Assembly: GCA_964402925.1 (NCBI GenBank)
Contig: CAYOED010000006.1
Coordinates: 1 to 64,000, forward strand
DNA: 64,000 bases
Reading direction: 5' to 3'
Source: Suilimivivens sp964402925
GTDB taxonomy: Bacteria; Bacillota; Clostridia; Lachnospirales; Lachnospiraceae
In this document: one piece after another, positions 18,177 through 28,171 of the stretch
How the letters are laid out: each line of letters begins with the position of its first letter
Numbering within the stretch: the first letter of the stretch is position 1
Position numbers and translations under genes: made by a program
The notes under the pieces: model-generated
What the model saw: the letters and a program-made list of their open reading frames with translations, nothing else
Database searches by the model: none
What the model was told of the DNA's origin: nothing

Positions 18177-18235
18177 GTAATCTTTGGAAAGTCGCTGCAA
18201 AACATGGAAAGTTTTGCAGGAATTTTGTAATCTTT
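18177..18235. promoter_or_regulatory. putative regulator sites between ABC operon and two-component system
   Basis: In the 265-base divergent spacer, GTAATCTTT occurs twice as a direct repeat (18177-18185, 18227-18235). Between the copies is a perfect 9-base dyad, CTGCAAAAC (18195-18203) / GTTTTGCAG (18211-18219). LytTR regulators bind paired direct repeats, so these are candidate sites for the adjacent response regulator; no binding consensus was tested. Confidence 0.45.
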
Positions 18236-18353
18236 AGCACGGGAAAAGTTCTTTGTCTGAAAGGGCAGGATTGTTTGAAGGGGAAAATGATGGTAAGATA
18301 TTCTTATTAACGCAGTATGCCAGACGTGGTCTGCGATATTTAGGGGGATAAAA

Positions 18354-19082
18354 ATGCTTCGTATCGGAATATGTGATGATCAGACACAGGCACGTGATGC
18401 CCTGCGCTTCGGGCTGGAAAAAGTTCTGCGGGAAGAATCAGAACAGATTGTTTATGAATTCTCCACAGGTGCAAGTGCGGTGCGCTGGCTGAAAAAACAT
18501 CCCGGGGAAATCGATCTGCTCTTTCTCGATGTGGAGATGGAAGGGATGAACGGAATGGAAGCCGCAGCACAAATCCGGGAATTTAACAAGGAAATATGTC
18601 TTGTGTTCGTGACAGGATATACAGATTATGTGTTCGATGGTTATAAGGTGAATGCCCTTGATTACGTCATAAAGCCTGCCACCGCCGAAAGACTCTTGGA
18701 CGTTTTAAAGCGGGTACGGGAACAGATCTCTGACGGGCATGATAAAACCTTTTCTTTTAAAAATCCGGAGGGGACCTATCGCCTTCCCCTGTCTGATATC
18801 TCCTATTTTTACAGTGACAAAAGAAAAGTAAATGTGGTCTGTACAAGCAGCGGGGAAGCCCATACCTACTCCTTTTATGGAAAACTGGATGAAGTAGCGG
18901 AACAACTCTGCGGCGCTTTTGTGCGGATTCATCAACGCTATCTGGTAAACCCGGTGCACGTAATGCGCATCGGCGGCGAAAACATCACCATAGATGGAGT
19001 CTGCCTTCCTATGAGCAGAGCGCTGAAAGAGGAGGCATCTGTTAAACTTGCCAAATCTATGCTGGAAGGAGAGGGACTATGA
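18354..19082 (+). CDS. LytTR family response regulator
   Basis: A 242-residue regulator. The receiver domain (1-120) has the acidic pair DD at residues 8-9, the phosphoacceptor Asp59 in LLFLDVEMEG, and K near 104 (YVIKPA). The LytTR DNA-binding domain (about 135-240) contains PLSDISYFYSDKRKVNVV and FVRIHQRYLVN. AGGGGG precedes the ATG. The 3' end overlaps the kinase by 4 bases (ATGA). It belongs to the AgrA/LytR class and most likely regulates the divergent ABC exporter. Confidence 0.95.
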   Translation: MLRIGICDDQTQARDALRFGLEKVLREESEQIVYEFSTGASAVRWLKKHPGEIDLLFLDVEMEGMNGMEAAAQIREFNKEICLVFVTGYTDYVFDGYKVNALDYVIKPATAERLLDVLKRVREQISDGHDKTFSFKNPEGTYRLPLSDISYFYSDKRKVNVVCTSSGEAHTYSFYGKLDEVAEQLCGAFVRIHQRYLVNPVHVMRIGGENITIDGVCLPMSRALKEEASVKLAKSMLEGEGL

Positions 19083-20353
19083 GAATTTGGGAGTATATAA
19101 AAGGACTGCCTTCAGGCGCACTAGGTCTGATTGCGGCAGTCTTTATTTATCTATCCTTATCCAGACTGATACGGATAAAAGAAAAATGGTGGTCCAGAGG
19201 GCTTCTGTTTGTTGGATGCTGGATAACCAGCTTTACCATCATTTATATTGGCGACTGGTTCAATCTGCCCTGCGCCATGGCATTTTTTCTGCTTGCCATG
19301 TGGATGACCTGTGAAGGATCCGGGCTCAAAAAAGTTACGCTGGGGCTGATGTTTGCCAGCACGATTTTTGCCTTTAACGGCTTATATGATAACTGCATTG
19401 GATTCGCCGCTCATTACAGCCAACACGATTCCTTTTATGATAATATGTATCTGGTTGGGCGGCTTATTTTTGCAGTATTTTTATATCTATCCATCCGGTT
19501 CCGAAAAACAGAATCCAATTTCGAACTTTCAGTTCCTTTATGGCGGCTGATGCTTTCACTCTCCCTCCCCCCGTTAGGAATCATGCTTTCCCTGATCCTG
19601 CTTCGAAGTCCCTGCCAGACGCTTGGAGCAACCGTCATTGCGGACGCGGCTTTATTTCTGGTAGTCATGCTGTCTTTTGCAGGACTTCTGCGCGCTCTGA
19701 GCGTTCTCGAAAGGCAACAGCGTTTAGAATGGGAAAGCGCGCTTGCTCTCCAGAATCAAAGCTACTATGAAGCCATGGAGGCACAGCAGTTTGAAGTCCG
19801 AAGGTTGCGGCACGACATGACCAACCATCTTCAGGCACTGCTGGCACTGCCGGAACAACAGAAAAATGACTATATTATGGGTATGCTGGATAATCCTGCT
19901 TTCGTACAGACTCTTTCCTGGTGCGGCGATCCGACCATCAATGCTGTACTTACTGTGAAAGAAAATCTCATACGGCAAAAGGGCATCCATTTTTCTGTAA
20001 AGATAGATATTCCCCATGCACTTCCCTTTGAAAAAGCCGATATCTGTGCAATTTTTGCCAATGCACTGGACAATGCGGTGGAAAATTGCATAAAACTTGA
20101 TGAACCTCTGCGAAAAATACATCTGGAAGCAAAGATGGGAAAAGGCATTCTTGCTGTCAAAATTGAAAACACCTGCCCGGGCGCCTCTGTATCAAAAGGG
20201 CAGCTTCCAAAAACAACGAAAAAAGATACCAAAAACCATGGTATCGGCTTAAGAAGCATTCAAAAAACCGTAAATAAATATAACGGGAGTATAGAAATAA
20301 AACAGGAGAAGCAAAGCTTCATCCTGTTTTTGTACCTGCCAATGGAAATATAA
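19079..20353 (+). CDS. GHKL-domain sensor histidine kinase
   Basis: A 424-residue kinase. About six N-terminal membrane segments (residues 12-205) form the sensor. A coiled linker and the histidine box RRLRHDMTNH with His245 follow. The C-terminal GHKL ATPase has the N-box NALDNAVENC and the G-box GIGLRSI. It is of the AgrC/type-10 class. Overlap with the response regulator gene shows it is the cognate partner. The input signal is unknown; a wall-active peptide is plausible from the neighbouring exporter. Confidence 0.93.
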   Translation: MRIWEYIKGLPSGALGLIAAVFIYLSLSRLIRIKEKWWSRGLLFVGCWITSFTIIYIGDWFNLPCAMAFFLLAMWMTCEGSGLKKVTLGLMFASTIFAFNGLYDNCIGFAAHYSQHDSFYDNMYLVGRLIFAVFLYLSIRFRKTESNFELSVPLWRLMLSLSLPPLGIMLSLILLRSPCQTLGATVIADAALFLVVMLSFAGLLRALSVLERQQRLEWESALALQNQSYYEAMEAQQFEVRRLRHDMTNHLQALLALPEQQKNDYIMGMLDNPAFVQTLSWCGDPTINAVLTVKENLIRQKGIHFSVKIDIPHALPFEKADICAIFANALDNAVENCIKLDEPLRKIHLEAKMGKGILAVKIENTCPGASVSKGQLPKTTKKDTKNHGIGLRSIQKTVNKYNGSIEIKQEKQSFILFLYLPMEI

Positions 20354-20368
20354 TCTGTTTTAACCTCT

Positions 20369-23300
20369 TTATCTCTTTTTCGCCAACACTTCCCGAAGTG
20401 TTTTCTTGAACTGTTCAAATACAATAGGCTTGGACACATGAGCGTCCATTCCGGCATCCAGCGCCTCCCGGACGTCGTCCACAAAAGCGTTCGCAGACAT
20501 GGCAATGATTGGAATCGTCTGTGCGAAAGGATGTTCACTGGCACGAATAGCCCTGGTTGCTTCATAACCATTCATGACCGGCATCTGTATATCCATCAAA
20601 ATAAGATCATACTTATCAGCCGGAGCATTAACAAATGTTTCCACTGCTTTCTGTCCATTCTCTACAACATCGCATTCTGCTCCCAGTGTACCCAAAAGTT
20701 TCACCAATACCAGCTGATTGACATTTATATCGTCTACCACAAGGACATGTTTTCCAGCGACCAAATCCTTATCATTACTCTCCGGAATACTCTTTTGTTC
20801 TGTTCCCATCATTCTCTGGATTGCATCCTTAAAATTGCTCATAAAGAATGGTTTCTGCAGAAAATGTTCGATTCCAATCTCCAACGCTTCCTGTTCAATC
20901 TCTCCCCAGTCATAGGCAGTGAACAGCAAAATCGGTATTTTATCCAAATAATTTTCCCGAAGCCGTCTGGCCGTAGTTATCCCGTCCAAATCGGGCATTT
21001 TCCAATCCATCAAAATCAAATCATAAGGATTCCCTGTTTCCCGTGCACTTCGGATCATTTCAATAGCCCGGACACCGTTAGTCGCATACTGCACTTCTAC
21101 GCCTGTGTCGGTCATCTTTTTCACAATATCACAGCAAATATCCTCGTCATCGTCTGCAACAATCATACGTGCTACTTTATGCTTACGCCAGAATCTGGGA
21201 TCGTCTTCCCTGTTCTGAATACGCAGCTCCAATTCCACTATAAAGGTACTTCCCTCTCCCAGTCTGCTCTCCACCTTAATTGACCCATTCATCATATCAA
21301 CCAGGCTCTTCGTAATCGCCATGCCAAGACCGGTGCCCTGAGCCGCATTCACTGTATCATTCTGCTCACGGCTGAAAGGCTCAAATATCATCTTCTGATA
21401 TTCCTCACTCATTCCCTGACCATTGTCGCTGATGGTAAACCGAATACGGCTATAACTTTCATCTACCTGAGGAAGTTCGTCCACCAACATCTTAATTGTA
21501 CCGCCATCTTGTGTATATTTCACTGCATTTGATAAAATGTTAATCAGAATTTGGTTGATGCGCAGCTTATCTCCCAGCAGGTGCTCGTTGGTCAGGGACA
21601 CAGTAGATATCTCAAACTTCTGCTCTTTTGCATTGGCTTGAGGACGGATAATCGTATTCACTTCATCAATAATCTCCGCCAGATTCAATTCCGAGATATT
21701 CAGTACCGCACTGCCGCTTTCAATTTTATTCATGTCCAGCACATCGTTAATCAGCCCCAGCAAATGCTGGCTGGCGGCAGATATCTTCTGCGTATACTCC
21801 CGCACATGTTCCGGCTTGTCCGCCTCTTCCTGCAAAAGAGGGATAAATCCCATAATCGCATTCATTGGAGTACGAATGTCATGACTGACGCTGCTTAAGA
21901 AGATACTCTTCGCTTTATTTGCCATTTGAGCCATATTCAGTGCCTCAGAAAGGGTGTTCTGAATTTGTTTCTCCTTAGTCCGGTCTGAAATGTAAACAAC
22001 AACCTTTTTAATCCCCTGCACCAACACACAATATACGCTTTCTCGAAACCATTTGCGCTCTCCGGTCTTTCGGTGAATCCGCTCGGTCTCCATCGGCTCC
22101 AGATACATTCCAGGTTGCAGTGCAAGCAGACCTTCATTGCCGAGTTCTCTTCCTGTAATGTATCTGGCATGACCAATCTGATTCACATCATCCATTATGG
22201 CCTTCCATGGGATGCCCAGCACACGTTCAATATTGGGGCTGACAAATTCAGCCTTTTCCCCTCCCTCATCAAGCATCATATAAACATCATCTATATTATC
22301 TGCAAAAAAAGTGGAGAACAGCTCGAACATCTGCTCTTGATACTTAATTTCCTGATTCTTTTTTTCCCACTTTTGTTCATCCTTTAATTTTTGTGCCGTA
22401 AAATCTAGCAGAAACCGTTGATAATACAGTTTACCGCTTTTCTCAATGAGCTTAATATTTCCTAAAATATGGATTTCCTTTCCATCCGCATGCCGCACGC
22501 GGTACTCCACATTAACGCTGTCCCCTATCTTTGTCAAGGATCTGATGCACTCCCGAAGCTTCTCCTTATCTTCATCCACAACAGTCTTGGCAATCAAGGC
22601 AAAGCCATCCGCAATCAATTCCTCCTGTGATTCATAGCCCAGAAGCCGGAGGGCAGCCTGATTAACACTAACGATTCGTCTTCCATCAATGCTATGGCAC
22701 ATCACACCGCAGTCCAGTGTAGAAAAAAGCATTTCCAGAGTCCGGTTTTTCTCAACAATTTCCTGCTCGTACCCCTGCTCTCTAGTCACATCCAATGCAA
22801 TACCCACAGTTCCCATGACACTTCCGTCACAATCATACAGCGGAGATTTATAGGTAGTCAGCGTCCTTTTACCCTCACCCGTATGGATAAACTCTCTGCC
22901 CACATAGGTCTCTTTTTTTCGCATAACTTCCCGTTCCGACTCAGTGCATGTCGGATTGTCCTGCTCCACATCCCAGATGTAAGCGTGCCTTTGCCCCTGC
23001 ACCTGCTCTCTTGTTTTATTGACCGCTTTACAGAAACTCTCGTTTACGATTTCATGAACGCCATCTTTGTCTTTGAACCAGATTAAATTCGGAGAACTGT
23101 TCATACTGATCTCCCTGAATTGCTCAGACTGCCAGAAATCTATTCTGAGTTTGTAGTCTTTCTGCCATTTCTGAAAGCGGAATCTGAGCTCCTTGTCTGA
23201 TACAGGCATGATCCATATATCCTCAATTTCAGGCAGGTCATCCGGCAATGCCATAACCTGCTCCCTGTCAGCAAGCAAAATCAGTTCAGCCTCTTTTTTC

Positions 23301-23512
23301 TTGTATGCGGTAAGGGTCCGCAGCATCTCCCCTGCATCCGCTCCCTGCAAATTGACAAACAGCACATCTGCCTGTGCTGCCGTCTCTGCTTCCGCCTCAT
23401 CGCTTTCCCAGAATGTGTGCACAAAATGCTCCAGCGGCGTAATCTCTTTTATGGATTCAAATATGCCGTTTTGACCGCCAATAAGATAAAACCGAATCTG
23501 GCAATGATACAT
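20369..23512 (-). CDS. soluble multi-PAS hybrid histidine kinase/response regulator
   Basis: A 1047-residue cytoplasmic kinase; the start is the ATG with GGAGG seven bases upstream. Domains in order: a receiver-like N-terminus (about 1-125) without the canonical Asp, three PAS regions (about 130-250, 270-390, 400-515), HisKA with SVSHDIRTPMN, an HATPase with NILSNAVKY and GTGLGMAI, then two receivers with phosphoacceptor motifs LILMDWKMPD and LILMDIQMPV. It has no HPt of its own. It follows the HD-GYP gene closely and probably feeds the HPt protein at 24.7-25.0 kb. Confidence 0.93.
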   Translation of the reverse strand: MYHCQIRFYLIGGQNGIFESIKEITPLEHFVHTFWESDEAEAETAAQADVLFVNLQGADAGEMLRTLTAYKKKEAELILLADREQVMALPDDLPEIEDIWIMPVSDKELRFRFQKWQKDYKLRIDFWQSEQFREISMNSSPNLIWFKDKDGVHEIVNESFCKAVNKTREQVQGQRHAYIWDVEQDNPTCTESEREVMRKKETYVGREFIHTGEGKRTLTTYKSPLYDCDGSVMGTVGIALDVTREQGYEQEIVEKNRTLEMLFSTLDCGVMCHSIDGRRIVSVNQAALRLLGYESQEELIADGFALIAKTVVDEDKEKLRECIRSLTKIGDSVNVEYRVRHADGKEIHILGNIKLIEKSGKLYYQRFLLDFTAQKLKDEQKWEKKNQEIKYQEQMFELFSTFFADNIDDVYMMLDEGGEKAEFVSPNIERVLGIPWKAIMDDVNQIGHARYITGRELGNEGLLALQPGMYLEPMETERIHRKTGERKWFRESVYCVLVQGIKKVVVYISDRTKEKQIQNTLSEALNMAQMANKAKSIFLSSVSHDIRTPMNAIMGFIPLLQEEADKPEHVREYTQKISAASQHLLGLINDVLDMNKIESGSAVLNISELNLAEIIDEVNTIIRPQANAKEQKFEISTVSLTNEHLLGDKLRINQILINILSNAVKYTQDGGTIKMLVDELPQVDESYSRIRFTISDNGQGMSEEYQKMIFEPFSREQNDTVNAAQGTGLGMAITKSLVDMMNGSIKVESRLGEGSTFIVELELRIQNREDDPRFWRKHKVARMIVADDDEDICCDIVKKMTDTGVEVQYATNGVRAIEMIRSARETGNPYDLILMDWKMPDLDGITTARRLRENYLDKIPILLFTAYDWGEIEQEALEIGIEHFLQKPFFMSNFKDAIQRMMGTEQKSIPESNDKDLVAGKHVLVVDDINVNQLVLVKLLGTLGAECDVVENGQKAVETFVNAPADKYDLILMDIQMPVMNGYEATRAIRASEHPFAQTIPIIAMSANAFVDDVREALDAGMDAHVSKPIVFEQFKKTLREVLAKKR

Positions 23513-23527
23513 GATATTTCCTCCCAT

Positions 23528-24637
23528 TTAAGAACACTGTGCTTCCGGAAGATCCTGATACAACTCAAAAAGCTTATCCTCCACAGCCAAAAAGCTATCC
23601 AACAAACGCGGATTGAAGACTCCGCATTGTCCGGTGCAAATCATCTCCAACACCTGTTTTCTAGGAAAAGGAGGTTTATAAACCCGTTTACAGTTCAAAG
23701 CATCGTAGACATCCGCCAGTGAAACCACCTGTGCCCATGGAGAAATTTCCTCTCCCGCCAGCCTATCCGGATATCCCCTGCCATCCCAACGCTCATGATG
23801 GTGCCTTGCAATATCACATGCATAGTCATAAATCTCACTGCCGCGCAACTGAGGTATACTCTCAAGAATCGCCACGCCCTTTGTAGTATGACTCTGCATA
23901 ATCGCATACTCCTTGGCGGTAAGCGGTCCGGGTTTTGTCAGCACAGCATCCGGAATCGTAATCTTCCCCACATCATGCATGACAGCTGCAAGGGCGATAT
24001 TATCAATTTCTTTCTTTTCCATTCCTTCTCCAAAAACGGTATTCTCAAGTATCAGCCTTGTAATTTCGCTGATACGCTGTACATGACCGCCCGACTCCTC
24101 ATTCCGGAACTCGATGGCAGTCGCTAAAGCTTCAATCATTCCCTGATTGAGCTGGATAATCTTTTCCGCCTGCTCTAACAGCGCAATACTCTGGTTTTCC
24201 ACCACGATACTCAGATGTTTACGCGCCTCGAACAGTTCAATAATAGCCCTCACACGCTTAACTACTATATAGGACACCACAGGCTTACTGATGACATCCA
24301 TAACTCCCAGTTCATATGCCTCCTTCACCACGTCCGCACTCCTGTCCGCCGTGATAAGGAACACCGGAATCTTTTCCAGCAGTTCCAATTCTTTGAGACG
24401 CCTTAGAACCTCAATACCGTTCATCCCCGGCATCATTACATCCAGAAGAATCGCACATAGTCGGTTGTCTGCTTGCAAGATCTGCTCCAGACCCGTCTGT
24501 CCGTCCTGCGCCTCTATGACCGTATAAAATGCTGAGAACAACTTTCCTAATATCTTGCGGTTAACAGGGTCGTCATCCACAATCAGAATCCTATCAGCCA
24601 CCGCATTATTTGTTAGGCATTTGGGTTTTGTTTCCAT
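23528..24637 (-). CDS. response regulator with HD-GYP phosphodiesterase domain
   Basis: About 369 residues from the second ATG, which has AAAGGA upstream; an earlier in-frame ATG lacks a ribosome binding site. The receiver (about 10-125) has ILIVDDDPVN, the phosphoacceptor in AILLDVMMPG, and K in VISKPV. The HD-GYP domain (about 165-355) has VMHDVGK, then RHHHERWDGRGYP and SLADVYDAL, the metal-binding and substrate motifs for c-di-GMP hydrolysis. It is the likely output of the flanking phosphorelay. Overall type: RpfG-like. Confidence 0.95.
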   Translation of the reverse strand: METKPKCLTNNAVADRILIVDDDPVNRKILGKLFSAFYTVIEAQDGQTGLEQILQADNRLCAILLDVMMPGMNGIEVLRRLKELELLEKIPVFLITADRSADVVKEAYELGVMDVISKPVVSYIVVKRVRAIIELFEARKHLSIVVENQSIALLEQAEKIIQLNQGMIEALATAIEFRNEESGGHVQRISEITRLILENTVFGEGMEKKEIDNIALAAVMHDVGKITIPDAVLTKPGPLTAKEYAIMQSHTTKGVAILESIPQLRGSEIYDYACDIARHHHERWDGRGYPDRLAGEEISPWAQVVSLADVYDALNCKRVYKPPFPRKQVLEMICTGQCGVFNPRLLDSFLAVEDKLFELYQDLPEAQCS

Positions 24638-24681
24638 CCAAGTAACATCCTTTCTATAAGGCAATCTTTTCATTGTTCTAT

Positions 24682-25041
24682 CTAAATATTCATATTCCGT
24701 TTAATGCAATCCATAATCGATGCCTGAGTAGGGCATATCCGCTCATATTCCTCTTTAGCCTCTTTGGGCCGATTGGTACGCAAAAAATCCAACATCTTCA
24801 TGTATCCCTCAAAAAGCGGAGTCATAGCCAGATTGCCGGTGAGCCCCTTTAAAATATGTACCCGCTCAATAAGCGTATCAAGACCTTCCGCATCAAAATC
24901 TGCCATTTCGATTGGATTATCGTTCACCGTGTCAATAAACATACCCAGCATCATTTCATATAGAGGTTCATCATCCATCACGCGCTCCAATCCCTCATCC
25001 ACATCTACACCTAGCGTTTTTAGTTCTTCAAACAAACTCAA
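24682..25041 (-). CDS. HPt phosphotransfer protein
   Basis: About 119 residues. The conserved HPt motif ERVHILKGLTGNL holds the phospho-accepting His62 and the following K-G. The four-helix bundle length is normal. I prefer a TTG start at 25041, which has AAGGAG eight bases upstream; an ATG at 25059 is possible but sits on that site. The gene overlaps the 3' end of the upstream hybrid kinase by 14 bases. It provides the phosphotransfer step missing from both hybrid kinases of this locus. Confidence 0.88.
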   Translation of the reverse strand: MSLFEELKTLGVDVDEGLERVMDDEPLYEMMLGMFIDTVNDNPIEMADFDAEGLDTLIERVHILKGLTGNLAMTPLFEGYMKMLDFLRTNRPKEAKEEYERICPTQASIMDCIKRNMNI

Positions 25042-28018
25042 AATTATCCTCTCCTTCACTCATCTTTTCTTGTTTCCGCTTGTCAAATACCTGCTGTATA
25101 GTGTCACTCATCTTATCTGGACGGACTGGCTTGGCAATATGCGCATCCATTCCTGACTCAAGGGCTCTACGAATATCATCCACAAAAGCGTTTGCCGTCA
25201 TTGCAATGATTGGCAGTGTTTTTGCCGAAGGATGATTGCTGCTGCGAATCGCTCTCGTGGCTGCATATCCATCCAAAACAGGCATCTGTACATCCATAAG
25301 AATCAAATCAAAATCATCTGGCGCAGAGTCCATAAATTTATCCAAAGCTTCCTGTCCATTACATGCCACATCGCAGACTGCCCCCATTGAACTAAGGACC
25401 TTAGTCAAGACAAGCCGGTTTGCCTCAATATCATCTACAACAAGAATGTGTTTCCCCTTTACTACTATGCTGCCGCTTTCCGTCTTGACCTTCTTCCGGC
25501 TGCCCATAACCCGTCGGATTACTTCCTTGAAAGTCGTCACAAAGAAAGGCTTGGGCATGAAATGATTCACACCGATTTCCGCAGCCTCCTTCTCGATTTC
25601 TCCCCAATCATAAGCAGAAAATAGCAAGATTGGAATCTTTTCTGAATATTTTATGCGAATCAGCCGTGCAGTTTCCAAACCATCCAGATTCGGCATCTTC
25701 CAGTCCAGAAGAACCAGATTGTAAGGGGAGCCTGTCTCACTGGCGGCACACATCATTTGAACTGCACTTTCACCGTCAATGACATAATCCAAAACAATAC
25801 CAGTCTTCTCCATGGCTTTGACAATGTTGAGGCAAATCTCCTCGTCATCGTCCACCACGAGCATTTTATTGATTCCATGTCTAATCCAGAACTTAGGGTC
25901 ATCTTCCTTCTCGCTTATGTATAGTTCCAGTTCCACGGTAAACACACTGCCCTCGCCAGACTTGCTCTGTACCTGAATTGTTCCTCCCATCAAGTCTACT
26001 AGACTCTTGGTAATCGCCATTCCCAGACCTGTGCCCTGAATCTGGCGGATAATCTCCGTATTTTCGCGGGTAAAGGGATCAAAAATTACCTTTAGGTATT
26101 CTTCGCTCATTCCTATGCCATTGTCGCTGACCGTAAACCGGATGCGGCTGTAGCTATCATCCACCTGGGGCAGTTCATCTAGCCGCATCTGGATATTCCC
26201 GCCTTCCGGCGTATACTTCACGGCATTGGACAATAGGTTGATTAAAATCTGGTTGATACGCGGCTTATCCGCCTGCAGATGCTCATGAACTACAGAGGAT
26301 GAAAATATTTCAAAGTTCTGATTTTTCGCCCCCGCCTGCGGCCGGATAATCGCATTGATCTCGTCGACAATGTCGGCAAGATTTATCTCTGACAGATTCA
26401 GTGTCGCGCTCCCACTCTCAATCTTATTCATATCCAGCACGTCATTTATCAATCCCAGCAAATGCTGGCTGGCAGCATCAATCCGCTGCGCATATTCCCG
26501 TACATGGGCAGGATTCTCCGCCTCATCCTGCAACAAAATGCCAAACCCAATGATTGCGTTCATGGGGGTGCGGATATCGTGACTGACACTGCTTAGGAAC
26601 GCACTTTTGGCATCATTTGCCACTTGTGCAATCTGCAGTGCCTCTGTCAGCGTATTCTGAACGGTGCGCTCCTTCGTCCGGTCAGAAATATAAATAATAA
26701 TCTTGCATTCATTCTGTACCAGCGTGCAATAAACGCTAATTCTGAAATATTTATGTTCGTCGGTCTTGGGATTGCACCATTCTTCCGACATCGGTCTAAG
26801 TGACATACCCGGTTCCAACCGGTACAGTTCGTCAAAGTCAAAGGCTTCACCAGATGAATATACAGCTCCTGAAAAGAACTTCGAGTCAATGATTATATTT
26901 TGTGCAGAGATGCCCAGAATCCTCTCTGCATTGGGACTTATATACTCTACTTGTTTCTCCGCTGCATCAATCATCATGTATATGTCGTCCGTATTATTTG
27001 CAAGGTATGTCGCAAAGATATCGAAAAGCTGCTCCTGATACGCAATCTCCATATCTTTTTCCTTGATATCCCTGTTAGTACGCCAGATTAAAAAGATAAA
27101 TCCGCCACAAATGATCAATACGCCAAAAAGAAGTCCAACCGCCATCTGGGAATTCAGCAGGATATCATCTGTCTCCGCTGTAATCGCGCTTTTGGGCACG
27201 ATAGAAACCAGATACCACTCCTCCGCATTTTCCACCGGAGCATAGGTAAAGAAAAACTCTCCGCTGTTCCCGGAAAACATGATACTGCCTGCCTCCTCAT
27301 TATTCAGCGCCTCTATAAAATCATCAATCTTTGTCTGCTCGTCATTATGCCCTTCCAATATGTCAAAAATATTATCGTAGAAGCGATCCCCCAACATGCC
27401 GACAGACCTTAAAAGAATATCCCCCTCACGGTTCACCACATAAGCAAACCCCTGATCATTATAAAAGGAAAGCGAAAAAGCCTCTGAAACCTTACTGCAA
27501 CCATAGCTTTTCTGAACCAACCCGCGAACGCCATCGGCAAAAGTAAAACATTCATAGTAACCAAACATCATGTCGTCAGTGTACAACCCCGTATATGGAT
27601 CCCGTGCACCACTTCCGGAAAATTCCTGATAAAACATCAGTTTCTCTTTTGCCATACGATACGTTTGATATGATTTATTATTATAAAACTGCCCTGTCTC
27701 CAGATTGATGACAGAGTAAACGGCATCCACCTCATCGAATGCATTCAGCCACTGTCGAATAAACTCAATGTCCTTAGAATCACTTTGCTCAAAATACTTT
27801 GCAAAACTATGGAGCCGCTCCTTATCTCCTGAAATAAAATTGTCAAATGCCTGCTGCTGTTGCATCGTCACAGTTAAGACGTTATGAACAGCCTGCTCCA
27901 TCAAATTCGTACGCAAAGATGAAACATAGTAAAGCCCTCCCCACAGTATGATTCCCATACAGATAACTATCACCAGACTAAACCAGTATCTTTGCTTTTT
28001 TTGTCCTTTTTTTATCAT
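25028..28018 (-). CDS. membrane-bound Cache-PAS hybrid histidine kinase/response regulator
   Basis: A 996-residue kinase. The first membrane segment is about 12-32, followed by an extracellular Cache-like sensor (about 35-285) and the second segment (about 288-310). Inside are a PAS region (about 320-450), HisKA (SVSHDIRTPMN), an HATPase (NLLSNAVKYTP, GTGLGMAI) and two receivers (LVLLDWKMPN, LILMDVQMPV). From PAS to the end it closely resembles the kinase at 20.4-23.5 kb, so the two are paralogues. It is first in the run kinase-HPt-HD-GYP-kinase. Confidence 0.94.
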   Translation of the reverse strand: MIKKGQKKQRYWFSLVIVICMGIILWGGLYYVSSLRTNLMEQAVHNVLTVTMQQQQAFDNFISGDKERLHSFAKYFEQSDSKDIEFIRQWLNAFDEVDAVYSVINLETGQFYNNKSYQTYRMAKEKLMFYQEFSGSGARDPYTGLYTDDMMFGYYECFTFADGVRGLVQKSYGCSKVSEAFSLSFYNDQGFAYVVNREGDILLRSVGMLGDRFYDNIFDILEGHNDEQTKIDDFIEALNNEEAGSIMFSGNSGEFFFTYAPVENAEEWYLVSIVPKSAITAETDDILLNSQMAVGLLFGVLIICGGFIFLIWRTNRDIKEKDMEIAYQEQLFDIFATYLANNTDDIYMMIDAAEKQVEYISPNAERILGISAQNIIIDSKFFSGAVYSSGEAFDFDELYRLEPGMSLRPMSEEWCNPKTDEHKYFRISVYCTLVQNECKIIIYISDRTKERTVQNTLTEALQIAQVANDAKSAFLSSVSHDIRTPMNAIIGFGILLQDEAENPAHVREYAQRIDAASQHLLGLINDVLDMNKIESGSATLNLSEINLADIVDEINAIIRPQAGAKNQNFEIFSSSVVHEHLQADKPRINQILINLLSNAVKYTPEGGNIQMRLDELPQVDDSYSRIRFTVSDNGIGMSEEYLKVIFDPFTRENTEIIRQIQGTGLGMAITKSLVDLMGGTIQVQSKSGEGSVFTVELELYISEKEDDPKFWIRHGINKMLVVDDDEEICLNIVKAMEKTGIVLDYVIDGESAVQMMCAASETGSPYNLVLLDWKMPNLDGLETARLIRIKYSEKIPILLFSAYDWGEIEKEAAEIGVNHFMPKPFFVTTFKEVIRRVMGSRKKVKTESGSIVVKGKHILVVDDIEANRLVLTKVLSSMGAVCDVACNGQEALDKFMDSAPDDFDLILMDVQMPVLDGYAATRAIRSSNHPSAKTLPIIAMTANAFVDDIRRALESGMDAHIAKPVRPDKMSDTIQQVFDKRKQEKMSEGEDNFEFV

Positions 28019-28171
28019 TCACTTCGCCTCTACATCCAAATCTGCGGGCAGATTACTTTAGCATCCAAATATTTCTTTTTTAATATACTCCAAATGTTTA
28101 GTGAATACAAGAGACTTTTTCATAAAACCTTTCTTTTTGACAATCCACGAACCTTATATATAAGCATAACA

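Noticed and set aside
20438..21283. 281-codon open frame on the plus strand
   Set aside because: It lies fully antisense to the receiver and kinase domains of the hybrid kinase, has no family motifs and low-complexity composition.
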